Below, one piece after another: positions 15,567 through 24,891 of a stretch of DNA of 33,557 nucleotides. Positions within the stretch are counted from its first letter, which is position 1. Each line of letters opens with the position of its first letter. Position numbers and translations under genes: made by a program. The notes under the pieces are model-generated. The model was not told the origin of the DNA, made no database searches, and was given only the letters and a program-made list of their open reading frames with translations. The DNA comes from JAWXCB01 sp034440455 (GTDB lineage: Bacteria; Bacteroidota; Bacteroidia; Chitinophagales; CAIOSU01): contig JAWXCB010000110.1 of NCBI GenBank assembly GCA_034440455.1, positions 1 to 33,557 of the forward strand, read 5' to 3'.

Positions 15567-16363
15567 GCAATATTTTAGAAGAAATCAAACAGCATAAATT
15601 GCTTGAAGTGCAGGCGCGGAAAGTCGCTATGCCGGAAAAGCTGCTTGAGCAGCAGTTTACGCGCGAGCCTGTTTCATTGCGTAAACATTTATTACAAAAG
15701 AACTCATCGGGAATCATCGCAGAGTTCAAACGCAAATCGCCATCAAAGGGATTTTTCAATGTAAACGCAGATGCTGCTATTATTTGTTCTGGATATGCGC
15801 AGGCAGGCGTGGCTGCACTCTCCGTGCTTACAGATGAAAAATATTTCGGTGGCTCGATGGAAGATTTAAAGACTGCGAGAAAAATTTGTCAGTGTCCGAT
15901 TCTGCGCAAAGACTTTGTGGTGGATGAATATCAAATCACAGAAGCGCGCGCTATTGGCGCAGATGTAATTTTATTGATTGCAGAATTGCTGACGAAAGAA
16001 GAAGTAAAGCAGTTTGCACAAAAAGCCGCATCACTGGGCTTGGAAGTGTTGCTTGAAATGCACTCTGCGGAGCAATTAGAGAAGCTGAATGACAACGTGC
16101 ATCTCGCGGGCATTAACAACCGCGATTTGAAAACTTTTGATGTGAAGATTGAAAAGTCATTAGAATTAGCAGAAAAAATTCCTGCGCGATTTATAAAAGT
16201 TGCCGAAAGCGGAATTCAAAATGTTGAAACATTACTCCAACTGAAAGAAGCAGGTTTTCAGGGGTTTCTCATTGGAGAATTATTTATGAAGCAACCGGAA
16301 CCTGCAGTTGCCTGCGCGGAATTTATTCAGCAGATTCATCAACTTGAAAAAGCGGCACGATGA
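15563..16363 (+). CDS. trpC: Indole-3-glycerol-phosphate synthase
   Basis: TrpC closes the indole ring, converting carboxyphenylamino-deoxyribulose phosphate to indole-3-glycerol phosphate. The protein has 266 residues of the single-domain type, with no fused TrpF. The TIM-barrel motifs are all present: IIAEFKRKSPSKG (catalytic Glu and Lys), VLTDEKYFGGS, ILRKDFVVDEYQ, GADVILLIAELL, GINNRDLKTF and VAESGI. Length and order are normal. The start ATG overlaps the trpD stop by 4 bases (ATGA), and its own stop overlaps trpF in the same way. This indicates coupled translation in the trpDCFBA block. Confidence 0.97.
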   Translation: MSNILEEIKQHKLLEVQARKVAMPEKLLEQQFTREPVSLRKHLLQKNSSGIIAEFKRKSPSKGFFNVNADAAIICSGYAQAGVAALSVLTDEKYFGGSMEDLKTARKICQCPILRKDFVVDEYQITEARAIGADVILLIAELLTKEEVKQFAQKAASLGLEVLLEMHSAEQLEKLNDNVHLAGINNRDLKTFDVKIEKSLELAEKIPARFIKVAESGIQNVETLLQLKEAGFQGFLIGELFMKQPEPAVACAEFIQQIHQLEKAAR

Positions 16364-16986
16364 AAATCAAAGTCTGCGGCATCACCAGGAAAGAAGATTT
16401 CATCGCGCTTGATAAACTTGGTGTTGATTTCGCAGGTTTTATCTTTTATGAAAAGTCAAAACGCTTTGTAGGGGAAAATGCGAACGTGCTTTTTGAAAAT
16501 CTCTTTTCAAAGCATGTAAAGAAAACAGGCGTGTTTGTGAATGAAGCAATAGAAAATGTATTGGCAAAAGCAGAACAGTTTCAGTTTGACTGTATTCAAT
16601 TGCATGGAGATGAATCTCCTGAATTTTGCGAAGCAATCCGAAAGAATTATTTGGTGTTAAAAGCATTTCCCATTGACATAGATTTTTCTTTCCCAGAGTT
16701 GGAGCAATATCAAGATGCCTGCGACTATTTCCTTTTTGATGCAAAAGGAAAACTTCCGGGCGGCAACAGCATTACCTTCGATTGGAAGTTGCTGGAGCAT
16801 TACAAACTTGAAATTCCCTTTTTTCTCAGCGGAGGAATTGCCCCGCAACACGTTGCGCAAATTCGCGCATTCAGCCATCCGGCATTTTATGGTATTGATG
16901 TGAATTCAGGTTTTGAAATTTCGCCCGGCATCAAAAACATTCCGATGTTGCAGACATTTGTTCAACAACTAAAACGCGCTGCATGA
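16360..16986 (+). CDS. trpF: Phosphoribosylanthranilate isomerase
   Basis: TrpF carries out the Amadori isomerisation of phosphoribosylanthranilate, between TrpD and TrpC. The protein has 208 residues. The catalytic cysteine is Cys6 in KIKVCGITR. Other family motifs include FAGFIFYEKSKRFV, CIQLHGDESPEFC, the FLFDAKGKLPGG segment with the catalytic Asp, FLSGGIAP, and a closing GIDVNSGFE...PGIKN with Asp180. It is a separate protein rather than the TrpC-TrpF fusion of enteric bacteria. Four-base overlaps join it to trpC and trpB. Confidence 0.96.
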   Translation: MKIKVCGITRKEDFIALDKLGVDFAGFIFYEKSKRFVGENANVLFENLFSKHVKKTGVFVNEAIENVLAKAEQFQFDCIQLHGDESPEFCEAIRKNYLVLKAFPIDIDFSFPELEQYQDACDYFLFDAKGKLPGGNSITFDWKLLEHYKLEIPFFLSGGIAPQHVAQIRAFSHPAFYGIDVNSGFEISPGIKNIPMLQTFVQQLKRAA

Positions 16987-18164
16987 AATATACAGTTGAT
17001 GCAAAAGGATTTTACGGAACATTCGGAGGCGCTTATATTCCCGAATTGCTCTACTCTAATGTTGAAGAACTGCGAAAAAAATATTTAGACATCATTGAAG
17101 CTCCCGCTTTTCAAAAAGAGTTTCGCAAACTGCTACATGACTTTGCCGGACGACCAACTCCCCTCTATCATGCGCAACGGCTTTCTGCGTTGTACAAAAC
17201 GAATATCTATTTAAAGCGCGAAGATTTATGTCACACGGGTGCGCACAAAATCAATAATGCCATCGGGCAAATTCTGCTTGCGAAACGATTAGGTAAAACG
17301 CGAATCATTGCAGAGACAGGTGCAGGGCAACATGGTGTGGCAACGGCAACAGTTTGCGCGCTTGCGGGATTGCAGTGCATCGTATTCATGGGGGAGAAAG
17401 ATATGGAGCGGCAAAAGCCTAACGTGTTGCGCATGAGAATGCTCGGAGCGGAAATCATTCCTGCAACGAGCGGCAGCATGACGCTGAAAGACGCAACCAA
17501 CGAAGCCATTCGCGACTGGATTAATCATCCTGAAGACACGCACTATATTATCGGTTCGATTGTGGGTCCGCATCCTTATCCCGATATGGTGGCGCGTTTT
17601 CAGTCGGTGATTAGTGAAGAAATTAAAATACAGATGCAAGCGCAGCTTAAACGCGCATCGCCTGATTATGTGGTTGCCTGTGTTGGTGGCGGGAGCAATG
17701 CAGCAGGAGCGTTTTATCATTTTCTCGACAATAAGAAAGTGAAGCTGATTGGCGTAGAAGCTGCGGGCGAAGGATTGCGTTCCGGTAAATCTGCGGCAAC
17801 AACACAACTCGGCACTCCCGGAATTATTCACGGCAGCAAGACTTTATTGATGCAAACCAAAGACGGGCAAATCACAGAGCCACATTCTATTTCCGCAGGA
17901 TTGGATTACCCCGGTATCGGTCCGCTGATGGCGCATTTGCATGATACCAAACGCGCGACATTTCTCTCAGCTACGGATGAAGAAGCGCTGCAGGCGGCTT
18001 TTCAACTTGCAAAACTTGAAGGCATTATTCCCGCGCTCGAATCAGCACATGCACTTGCCGCTCTGCATACAATGAAGTTCAAAAGGAAAGATATTGTAGT
18101 GCTGTGCCTTTCAGGGCGAGGAGATAAAGATTTGGAAACCTACTCCAGAACCTTTTTGCAATGA
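16983..18164 (+). CDS. trpB: Tryptophan synthase beta subunit
   Basis: TrpB condenses indole with serine using pyridoxal phosphate and works in an alpha2-beta2 complex with TrpA. The protein has 393 residues. The Schiff-base lysine is Lys89 in HTGAHKINNAIGQ. The carboxylate-binding loop ETGAGQHGVATAT, the phosphate-binding CVGGGSNAAGAF and the C-terminal LCLSGRGDKD are intact. GRPTPLYHAQRLS and YLKREDLCHTG place it in the TrpB1 class that pairs with TrpA. It overlaps trpF upstream and trpA downstream by 4 bases each, consistent with equimolar synthesis. Confidence 0.98.
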   Translation: MKYTVDAKGFYGTFGGAYIPELLYSNVEELRKKYLDIIEAPAFQKEFRKLLHDFAGRPTPLYHAQRLSALYKTNIYLKREDLCHTGAHKINNAIGQILLAKRLGKTRIIAETGAGQHGVATATVCALAGLQCIVFMGEKDMERQKPNVLRMRMLGAEIIPATSGSMTLKDATNEAIRDWINHPEDTHYIIGSIVGPHPYPDMVARFQSVISEEIKIQMQAQLKRASPDYVVACVGGGSNAAGAFYHFLDNKKVKLIGVEAAGEGLRSGKSAATTQLGTPGIIHGSKTLLMQTKDGQITEPHSISAGLDYPGIGPLMAHLHDTKRATFLSATDEEALQAAFQLAKLEGIIPALESAHALAALHTMKFKRKDIVVLCLSGRGDKDLETYSRTFLQ

Positions 18165-18931
18165 ACAGGATAGACATGCTTTTTAAACAAAAGAAAAATA
18201 ACATCCTCTCTGTTTTTTACACGGCAGGATTTCCGCAACTTGATGCTACAATCAATATTGCAACGCTTTTAGAAAAGGACGGTGCAGACATGCTTGAAAT
18301 CGGCATACCCTATTCTGACCCGCTCGCTGATGGTCCGGTGATTCAGCACAGCAGCAGTGTTGCGATTGAAAACGGAATGACGTTGCAAGTTTTATTTGAG
18401 CAACTAAAAGACTTCAGGAAGCAATGCAATATTCCCGCGTTGCTGATGGGTTACATGAATCCTGTCTTACAATACGGCTTTGAAAAGTTTTGCAAAGAAT
18501 GTAAAAACAGCGGAATTGACGGTCTTATTCTTCCCGACTTACCCTTAGATGATTTTGAAAAGTATCAACCGCTTTTTAAAGAGAACAATCTGCATGTTGT
18601 TTTTCTCATTACGCCACAAACATCTTCTGAACGTATCCGCAAGATTGACAAACTCTCCACCGGATTTATTTACATGGTGAGTAGCGCATCTACAACAGGG
18701 AAAAGCGCGGGGTTCAGCAAAGAGCAGATTGCCTATTTCAAACGCATTCAGAAAATGAAATTGCAGCATCCTGTTTTAACCGGATTTGGAATTTATGATT
18801 CTAATACGTTTGCTGCGGCATGTGCGTATTCAAATGGAGCAATCATTGGAAGTCATTTTTTGAAACTGCTGGAAAAGCATCCCAAAGAAAAAGCGGTAGA
18901 TGTGTTTTTTGAGTCGCTCGGAAATCGCTAA
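18161..18931 (+). CDS. trpA: Tryptophan synthase alpha subunit
   Basis: TrpA splits indole-3-glycerol phosphate to indole and glyceraldehyde 3-phosphate, channelling indole to TrpB. The protein has 256 residues. The catalytic pair is Glu46 and Asp57 in LEIGIPYSDPLADGP, equivalent to Glu49 and Asp60 of the enteric enzyme. GLILPDLPLDD, FIYMVSSASTTGKS and LTGFGI are further family motifs. It is the last gene of the operon. The convergent lipoprotein gene ends only 6 bases away and I see no hairpin terminator between them, so how transcription ends here is unclear. Confidence 0.97.
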   Translation: MNRIDMLFKQKKNNILSVFYTAGFPQLDATINIATLLEKDGADMLEIGIPYSDPLADGPVIQHSSSVAIENGMTLQVLFEQLKDFRKQCNIPALLMGYMNPVLQYGFEKFCKECKNSGIDGLILPDLPLDDFEKYQPLFKENNLHVVFLITPQTSSERIRKIDKLSTGFIYMVSSASTTGKSAGFSKEQIAYFKRIQKMKLQHPVLTGFGIYDSNTFAAACAYSNGAIIGSHFLKLLEKHPKEKAVDVFFESLGNR

Positions 18932-18937
18932 ATGTTA

Positions 18938-19282
18938 TTAAAGAGTATCTACAACAAAACTGTATCCTGAAATTGCGCAGTAGCGGGTTTCCTCTTTTAA
19001 GATTTCATCGTTGAGCCGGATGCGGGCGGTAACGCCCTGCGGAGTTGTGCTCGTATTATAGGCAAACAGCAGCACAATCTCTCCCGACTTTCCAGAAAAA
19101 CTAAAAGTCCAGTCTGAATTTTTATGGTGTTCCGTTGCTTGTTGTCCGCCTGAAATATTGTAAATCACTTCACAGTCAGCACAGGCAATGCTGTATTCAA
19201 CAGTTCGGCCAACTTCAGGCGTTTTATTGCAAGAAAGAAAGAGTGCGCTATACAGTAAACAAAAAGAAATGATACGGCTCAT
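18938..19282 (-). CDS. Small lipoprotein of unknown function
   Basis: This is a 114-residue protein with a lipoprotein signal: a hydrophobic stretch, then the lipobox LFLSC with Cys at about 18, so it should be membrane-anchored in the envelope. The mature part has a CADC pair (about 34-37) and looks beta-rich (VEYSIACADCEVIYNISGG, FSFSGKSGEIVLLFAYN). It resembles small immunoglobulin-like lipoproteins frequent in Bacteroidota, but I cannot name a family. It starts 6 bases after the stop of the upstream lipoprotein gene, so the two form a minus-strand operon. It runs convergently to trpA. Confidence 0.75.
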   Translation of the reverse strand: MSRIISFCLLYSALFLSCNKTPEVGRTVEYSIACADCEVIYNISGGQQATEHHKNSDWTFSFSGKSGEIVLLFAYNTSTTPQGVTARIRLNDEILKEETRYCAISGYSFVVDTL

Positions 19283-19288
19283 CCTGAA

Positions 19289-19765
19289 TTATTTTATGCG
19301 TTGATAATATTCTACCTGTAAATCAATATAGCCATAGTCAATAATCATATTATCGCCTTCGATATGCAGCAAAGCCGGCTGCCGTGCGCCAATGGTAATC
19401 GTGGTGCGACCATCATCTTTCAGCAATTCGTAAGCTATCTTGTAGGTCTGGTCGGAAGTTTTATTTTCACCTGAAAAATATTGTAATGCACCTCCGGGCT
19501 GAAACTTGAGAATCTTTGGCGCAGGCAGCGATTCTGCGGTTTCAGTATACGGTGTTCTTCCGCAGCAAATCGTTTTTGACCATTGCCAGTTTCCGATAAT
19601 CAATGTTTCAAGGGGTGCATTTGAGTTGACAGGCACATCAAGCGTGGCTTCCTCCTTGAGCGTATCCTGCGTCACAATAGTTGCCGGTTCATTTTTAGAT
19701 TGGTCTTTTGATGTTTTGCAAGAAAACAGAGCTGACATGATGAGCAAAAAACTAACGTATCTCAT
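19289..19765 (-). CDS. Lipocalin-like lipoprotein
   Basis: This is a 158-residue protein with a lipobox (SALFSC, Cys at about 16) after MRYVSFLLIM. A low-complexity linker rich in Thr, Glu and Lys follows. The C-terminal part contains LIIGNWQWSKTICCGRTPYT and a later IIDYGYIDLQVEYYQRIK, the pattern of small lipocalin-type barrels in Bacteroidota, where G.W at the start of the barrel is typical. The double cysteine ICC is notable. It is probably anchored in the envelope; the ligand is unknown. It is the first gene of a two-gene lipoprotein operon. The gene at 19949 diverges from it. Confidence 0.72.
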   Translation of the reverse strand: MRYVSFLLIMSALFSCKTSKDQSKNEPATIVTQDTLKEEATLDVPVNSNAPLETLIIGNWQWSKTICCGRTPYTETAESLPAPKILKFQPGGALQYFSGENKTSDQTYKIAYELLKDDGRTTITIGARQPALLHIEGDNMIIDYGYIDLQVEYYQRIK

Positions 19766-19850
19766 ATCTCTTGTTTAGTATTTTTTGTAAAAGTAGCGAA
19801 TAACGATTTACGATTTTCTTCTTGTTATTATTTCCCTGAATTTCATTTTC

Positions 19851-19876
19851 TTGACAAAAGCATAAAAATAAATTTC
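19851..19876 (+). promoter_or_regulatory. Candidate promoter of the vWA-domain gene
   Basis: TTG (19851-19853) and TAAATTTC (19869-19876) are separated by 15 bases, a little shorter than usual; the -7 element matches 5 of 6 defined bases. It leaves a leader of about 65 bases before ATG 19949. Confidence 0.45.
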
Positions 19877-19948
19877 CAACTCTTGCGGAGGATCACCACT
19901 ATGACTATCTACATTTAACTATTAAATTTCTAAAGAAAAACTAAATCT

Positions 19949-22900
19949 ATGAAACCCCAACCTATTTTTTTATTGAAAGGAATGCTTTTTTTTATGCTGC
20001 TGCTTTTCTCATTTGCCAATGTACAAGCGCAAGCAGTGAATAATCCTGAACCGGAACCAGCTTCCAATCCTGACCTGATACCAGCCTGCGGGTTGGATAT
20101 CATCTTCATTATGGATGAATCCGGCTCAATTGCCGGCTCCGGTGATGCTACCAACGTGATTGCACAGGCAAGAAACGGGGCGAACCAATTACTGACGGCT
20201 TTGGTCGGCACCAACTCTCGCGTAGCCATTGTTGAGTTCAATCTTCATGCAAGACGCGCAGTTATTGGCGGAACAACAGCCTATCAGGTTGTGGACGCAA
20301 CTACGCTGCCGGATTACGTTGATTATCTCTATGCAAACAACGGAGGCACAGACGCAGAAAATTACGACCCTGCAAACGCAGGCAACGATGGTTGGACAAA
20401 TTGGGAAGATGCGCTGAATGAAGTAGAAGACATTCTTAATAATGACATGTACGCCCCGTTGGTAATTTTCTTTACTGATGGAAAGCCCACTGCATATAAT
20501 ACCAGTGGAGGAGGAACCGAATCAGGCGCAAGCGCAGAAGCACAAGCATTGATTGATGCGATTGGCGCTGCGAATGCAGTAAAAGCGCTGGGCACACACC
20601 TTTTCATTGTTGGTCTCCCGAATCCTGACCTTCCGGAAGGAAATTGTCAGGCTGTTACGGGACCTGACCGCTACCTTGATGAACAACCAGATTTTACAAA
20701 AGGTGACTACACGATTTCTTCTTCACAAACATTAGAAGATGATTTGAAAGCGATTGCAGGCTTGGTTTGCCGCGCTGACATTCGTTTGTCAAAATCTGTT
20801 TATCCTGCTTTAGTATGCGCAGGCAGCACGGTTGAGTTTACAATTCGTGTTACAAATGATGGCTTGGAAGATGCAACTGGCGTACAAGCAAAAGATTATT
20901 TACCCAGCGGTTATACTTATGTAAGCGATGATGGCGGCTCTGCTACAACTGAATCAAGCGGCACCGTTATTTGGGACATCGGAAATTTAGATAACGGAAG
21001 TTTCGCAACATTAAAAATCACTGCTACCGTAAACGGAAGCGGCAACTATAAGAATGTTGCTGAAGTAACTGCAAGTGACCTTCCTGATTATGATTCAACT
21101 CCGAACAATGATGATGGCGACCAGAGCGAAGATGATGAAGACGCTGCAACGGTTCGCTTCATCCAGTGTGATGACCAGAATCCCTGTACAATTGATGCAT
21201 GTTTCAATGGGGAATGTACCAGCACTCCGGGACTTTTGGATATTGATTTCACGAAAAAAGATATGAGCTGCTACTGCGCATCTACACAAAATCAACTTTG
21301 TCTATTGAATTTTGCAGACCTTGCTCCGGGCGAGCAGGTGAGCGAACAATATGCTGATTATGGCATTCACATTTTTGCAAAAGCAAATGCATTGAGCGGA
21401 GTAATTCGTCCGTATGTGTTCAACACCAACGGCAATGGCTCACCTGATCCTGACCTGGAAGTAGGAATGGGAAATGCGCTCATTATTCCGGTGAGCAATT
21501 TTGTTACGAATGACGATAGCGATGAAGGCGGTGAAATCACGTTCCGCTTTGACAGCGACCGTTCTGTGTTATCAATGACGGTGATTGATTTTGACGATCC
21601 AAACTGTTCGTTGTGCGTTGTTGAATTATATGACAAATTCAACTCGCTGATTAAAACCGTTCCAATTCCTGCATCAACTGACGGCAGCGCGCAAACCTTG
21701 CCAATCAATGCTTCGGGTGTGCGTGAAATGGTGGTGAAATACACTGAATCAGGCGCTATCACAAACATCGCGTTTGACTGTCCGCAACCTTGCTGCGATG
21801 GCTCTGCAACTGCAAATGTTTCAGGCGGCAATGCAAACACTGCATGGTATAAGTGGTCAAACGGACAGGAAGGAACAAACCTCAAAACCATTGAAGGACT
21901 TTGCCCGGGCACTTACTACGTAACTGTAACCGATGGTGATGGATGCTATGTAACAGGCAGTGTTACCATCAATGATGCTGATGAGCAAGAGTGCGCCAAC
22001 TGCGATTTCGACTGCACAGGCGAATGTAACGGTTCAGCTTACATTGACGGCTGCGGTATCTGCGTAGGCGGCTCAACAGGAAAAACCCCCTGCTCCTGCT
22101 ACCTGAGCGTTACAAGCCTCACGCTGATGTATGAAGGTTTCCTCGGTGAAATCGGTCAGCTTACTGAAGGCTTGGTAATTGACAGAAATGAATTGTGTCG
22201 TTTCAATATCCGCGCAAACCTTTGCCAAACTCCTGTGGGCAGCGTGAAGTTTGTATTGAATGGCTCAACAACAAAGATTGAAAATGGCGCTCCTTACGCA
22301 TTCTGGGGCGACAACTCGGGCAGCTACAAATATTGGTTAGCGCAGGGCGGAAGCCACACGCTTGTTGTTACTGCCTATTCCGGATTGAATGCAACAGGCA
22401 CAGCAGGTGTTCCTTATGTGATTCATTTTTCTGTCACCGGTTCTGCAAATTCTTATGCCTGCAACAATCCTCCTTCAATTTGCGTGGGTGGCTGCAATGA
22501 CTATAATGCTTGCACCAACGATGCATGTGTTCAGGGCAGTTGCGTTTATGCGCAAGTGAACTGTGATGACGGCAATCCCTGCACTGCTGACGCGTGCTTC
22601 AACGGTTATTGTTACCACACTCTTGTTACTTCACAACCATCTTACCTCCGCGTGGTAAGCCCTTCAAAGAGTTGGAGAAAGCTGAAGCTCGGTTATTCTT
22701 CCAGCAGCGTGTATTCACCCAAGAAGAATGTAGCAGCAGGCGGAAATAATCAACTGTGCATCACGTTGCGCACTGTGGGAACGCCTGAGTGGAGCAAGAT
22801 TCAGATTCGTCCGCAGGGAAGTTCATCCGCTGCCGTTACGCTGGGCAACTACATCTCCGGCTCGCAAGGAAACTGGACTACGTTCTGTATTCCATTGAGC

Positions 22901-23425
22901 GCGTTTGGTAGCTTCAACTTCACGCAGATTGCTTACATGGAATTGCCTTACAGCAATGGTGCAAACGCTTTTGAAATTCATTTCCAGAAAATTGAATTCA
23001 TTGGCGGCTCGTCACCGTTCCTGTGGTTTGGCGACCCGCATACAAACAACAAGTATGAAGCAACAAGCGGATTGAGCGTGACTTTGGTTGCAGGACAATC
23101 TTGCAACTACAACAAAATGGACGGCAGCGAATTGACTGAACCTTTCACAAACAACAGTGAAGAGAATTACTTCAATGCGTTCCCGAATCCATTTAAATCA
23201 CAGGTGCAGGTTGAGTTCAGCGTAGCAACATCTGAAAGAGTGCGCGTTGAAATCGTAGCTGTTGACGGCAGAATCATCGAAACGCTGTTTGACGGCAACG
23301 CAGCAGCAGGCGAAGTGAGAAGGCTTGAATTCAATGCTGGCACGCTTGCTGACGGTATGTATTTCTACCGTCTCATCACTGAATCAGGCAGAGTTGAAAA
23401 CAAGAAATTGTTGTTGGCTCGCTAA
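19949..23425 (+). CDS. Secreted von Willebrand A / DUF11 multidomain protein with T9SS sorting domain
   Basis: This 1158-residue protein has a signal peptide ending near residue 28 (VQAQA). A von Willebrand A domain (about 48-255) carries a perfect MIDAS start, Asp56-Glu-Ser58-Gly-Ser60, implying divalent-cation-dependent adhesion. A DUF11 beta domain follows (about 272-400), then a Cys-rich CDDQNPCTIDACFNGEC unit and a beta domain with FDSDRSVLSMTVIDFDDPNC. A SprB-like unit (WYKWSNGQEG...TVTDGDGCY) and a DCTGECNGSAYIDGCGIC module come next, followed by two more CxxxNxCTxDxC units. The C-terminal sorting domain (about 1075-1158) begins FPNPFKSQV. It is probably a surface adhesin. The sorting domain is closely similar to that of the giant protein at 27713, suggesting shared export. 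A strong terminator follows. Confidence 0.88.
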   Translation: MKPQPIFLLKGMLFFMLLLFSFANVQAQAVNNPEPEPASNPDLIPACGLDIIFIMDESGSIAGSGDATNVIAQARNGANQLLTALVGTNSRVAIVEFNLHARRAVIGGTTAYQVVDATTLPDYVDYLYANNGGTDAENYDPANAGNDGWTNWEDALNEVEDILNNDMYAPLVIFFTDGKPTAYNTSGGGTESGASAEAQALIDAIGAANAVKALGTHLFIVGLPNPDLPEGNCQAVTGPDRYLDEQPDFTKGDYTISSSQTLEDDLKAIAGLVCRADIRLSKSVYPALVCAGSTVEFTIRVTNDGLEDATGVQAKDYLPSGYTYVSDDGGSATTESSGTVIWDIGNLDNGSFATLKITATVNGSGNYKNVAEVTASDLPDYDSTPNNDDGDQSEDDEDAATVRFIQCDDQNPCTIDACFNGECTSTPGLLDIDFTKKDMSCYCASTQNQLCLLNFADLAPGEQVSEQYADYGIHIFAKANALSGVIRPYVFNTNGNGSPDPDLEVGMGNALIIPVSNFVTNDDSDEGGEITFRFDSDRSVLSMTVIDFDDPNCSLCVVELYDKFNSLIKTVPIPASTDGSAQTLPINASGVREMVVKYTESGAITNIAFDCPQPCCDGSATANVSGGNANTAWYKWSNGQEGTNLKTIEGLCPGTYYVTVTDGDGCYVTGSVTINDADEQECANCDFDCTGECNGSAYIDGCGICVGGSTGKTPCSCYLSVTSLTLMYEGFLGEIGQLTEGLVIDRNELCRFNIRANLCQTPVGSVKFVLNGSTTKIENGAPYAFWGDNSGSYKYWLAQGGSHTLVVTAYSGLNATGTAGVPYVIHFSVTGSANSYACNNPPSICVGGCNDYNACTNDACVQGSCVYAQVNCDDGNPCTADACFNGYCYHTLVTSQPSYLRVVSPSKSWRKLKLGYSSSSVYSPKKNVAAGGNNQLCITLRTVGTPEWSKIQIRPQGSSSAAVTLGNYISGSQGNWTTFCIPLSAFGSFNFTQIAYMELPYSNGANAFEIHFQKIEFIGGSSPFLWFGDPHTNNKYEATSGLSVTLVAGQSCNYNKMDGSELTEPFTNNSEENYFNAFPNPFKSQVQVEFSVATSERVRVEIVAVDGRIIETLFDGNAAAGEVRRLEFNAGTLADGMYFYRLITESGRVENKKLLLAR

Positions 23426-23446
23426 GATTTGATTGATTTGAAAAAT

Positions 23447-23478
23447 AAAAAGGCTGCTCCTATCGGGCAGCCTTTTTT
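23447..23478 (+). terminator. Rho-independent terminator after the vWA gene
   Basis: AAAAGGCTGC pairs with GCAGCCTTTT across a TCCTATCGG loop, followed by a run of T. It lies about 20 bases past the stop codon. Confidence 0.85.
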
Positions 23479-23575
23479 ATTTTCTCTTTGAGTTAATTGA
23501 TGTTAAGAAGGTTTGAATGAAATAATATTTTTCGCGCAGCGCAGTTGAAGCGGCTAACCCATTTTAATCTACCCT

Positions 23576-24355
23576 ATGATACACACTTCAGAATTTTGGA
23601 AAAGTCATTTTCAAGTAAACCTTACCCGACAGAGAGTTGATTGGAATCTGAAACCTGAAATAAGCGCTTCGGCAAGGGAACAGATTCTCTATTCGTTGAA
23701 GGCATGGCAATTGGGCGAAACAAGCGATGGCGCTCATTTGCTCGCTGCCGCTAAAAAATATGCTGTTAGCATTGGTGATGAAGCGTATGTGGATGCAGTA
23801 AAACTTTTTATCCATGAGGAGCAGAAGCACGGAAACAATCTTGGAAAATATATTGACTTACTTGGCGAGAAACGGATGAATAAAGATTGGGGGGATACCC
23901 TGTTTAGGAAAATCCGCTACTTTAATACCAACATGGAACTCTGGACTATCACAGTGATTATTGTGGAGAGCGCAGCGCAGGTGTTTTATCAGGCGCTGCA
24001 TGACGCAACGGACTGCCCGCTTTTACGCTCAATCTGCAAGGACATTTTAATTGATGAAGCGCATCATATCAAATTTCAAAATGAACGCCTTTTCCTCATT
24101 TTTCAGCGTAAAGGATTTTATAATAAAGCGTTCTCTTTGTTGGCGTATGCGCTCCTGTTTTTCGGAACCATTCATGCCATTTGGTTTGCGCATAACATAG
24201 CGCTGAAAGCGGGCGGAGTGGATAAGACTTCTTTCATGAGGATGATGTACTACAAGTTTCTAAGCACGACTAAATTTCTGCATCACGCATTCGAGAAGAT
24301 GCAGCCGCTAAGTAGTTATCGGTTTGTAAATCCTGAATTGAAGGAGGCACGATAA
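23576..24355 (+). CDS. Ferritin-like diiron protein
   Basis: This is a 259-residue, mainly helical protein with no signal peptide. The putative diiron ligands are Glu82 and His85 (EEQKH), Glu131 in IIVESAAQVF, and Glu161 with His164 (DEAHH), the spaced ExxH pairs of a ferritin-like four-helix bundle; Glu48 may be the first ligand. A hydrophobic helix near 180-205 (LLAYALLFFGTIHAIWFAH) could associate with the membrane or pack in the bundle. Relatives include oxidases, oxygenases and desaturase-like enzymes, so an oxygen-dependent reaction is likely, but the substrate is unknown. The gene stands alone and converges on the 24361 gene, whose stop is 5 bases away. Confidence 0.8.
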   Translation: MIHTSEFWKSHFQVNLTRQRVDWNLKPEISASAREQILYSLKAWQLGETSDGAHLLAAAKKYAVSIGDEAYVDAVKLFIHEEQKHGNNLGKYIDLLGEKRMNKDWGDTLFRKIRYFNTNMELWTITVIIVESAAQVFYQALHDATDCPLLRSICKDILIDEAHHIKFQNERLFLIFQRKGFYNKAFSLLAYALLFFGTIHAIWFAHNIALKAGGVDKTSFMRMMYYKFLSTTKFLHHAFEKMQPLSSYRFVNPELKEAR

Positions 24356-24360
24356 GAGTG

Positions 24361-24834
24361 TTAACTATATGGTCGCTCCAGCAGCGTTTTCATCATGAAC
24401 GCTTCGCGCGGGTCGAATTCAAAACGCTTTTCTTCCGGTTGGTCTTCTATAACAATGGAGCGTTTGAGTTGCTCGGACACTGAAGCGCCACCTTCGCCTT
24501 TGTAAATATTTACGGACATATTTGAGCCTTCATGCACAACCGGCTCTAAGAATTTTTTTGTGTTTTCTTTTTTCGTTTTCTTCGAGCTGAAGGTCTTTTG
24601 CCGTATCTCCGGTTGTCTTGCTTTAGGTTTTGGAGTGGTCAGTTGTTTTTGACGTTCTATTTCTTCCCTGATCGTATCCAGCAGGCTCTTTTCTTTTTTT
24701 GAAGATGGGGCAGGCGCATGGTTATACTCTGAAGGCGCAGGAGCTTGATTCTCTTGCGCCTTCTTTTTAAACAGCCTGAAGAGCAAAAAGACTACTCCTA
24801 AAATTACATATACGATGTCGCCAAAATCATCCAT
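24361..24834 (-). CDS. Membrane-anchored hypothetical protein with charged linker
   Basis: This is a 157-residue protein. An N-terminal membrane segment (about 5-20, IVYVILGVVFLLFRLF) is followed by KKK, placing the rest in the cytoplasm. The middle (about 25-105) is low-complexity, rich in Lys, Pro, Ala and Glu, with AP repeats and a helical LLDTIREEIERQKQL stretch. The C-terminal part is acidic and conserved-looking (SIVIEDQPEEKRFEFDPREA). I recognise no family; proteins of this build recur in Bacteroidota. It lies 57 bases downstream of the 24892-25725 gene on the same strand and may be co-transcribed with it. Confidence 0.72.
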   Translation of the reverse strand: MDDFGDIVYVILGVVFLLFRLFKKKAQENQAPAPSEYNHAPAPSSKKEKSLLDTIREEIERQKQLTTPKPKARQPEIRQKTFSSKKTKKENTKKFLEPVVHEGSNMSVNIYKGEGGASVSEQLKRSIVIEDQPEEKRFEFDPREAFMMKTLLERPYS

Positions 24835-24891
24835 GAAGGTGCGTTTGCATTTTGTGTTTATTGGTAGCGCTCGTTTGACTTCGTTTCATCC

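Noticed and set aside
19887..19918. Five-codon frame ATG...TAA (19901-19918) preceded by GGAGG in the leader of the vWA gene
   Set aside because: The frame is too short to judge, has no control codons and no associated hairpin; the GGAGG is probably coincidental in this phylum.
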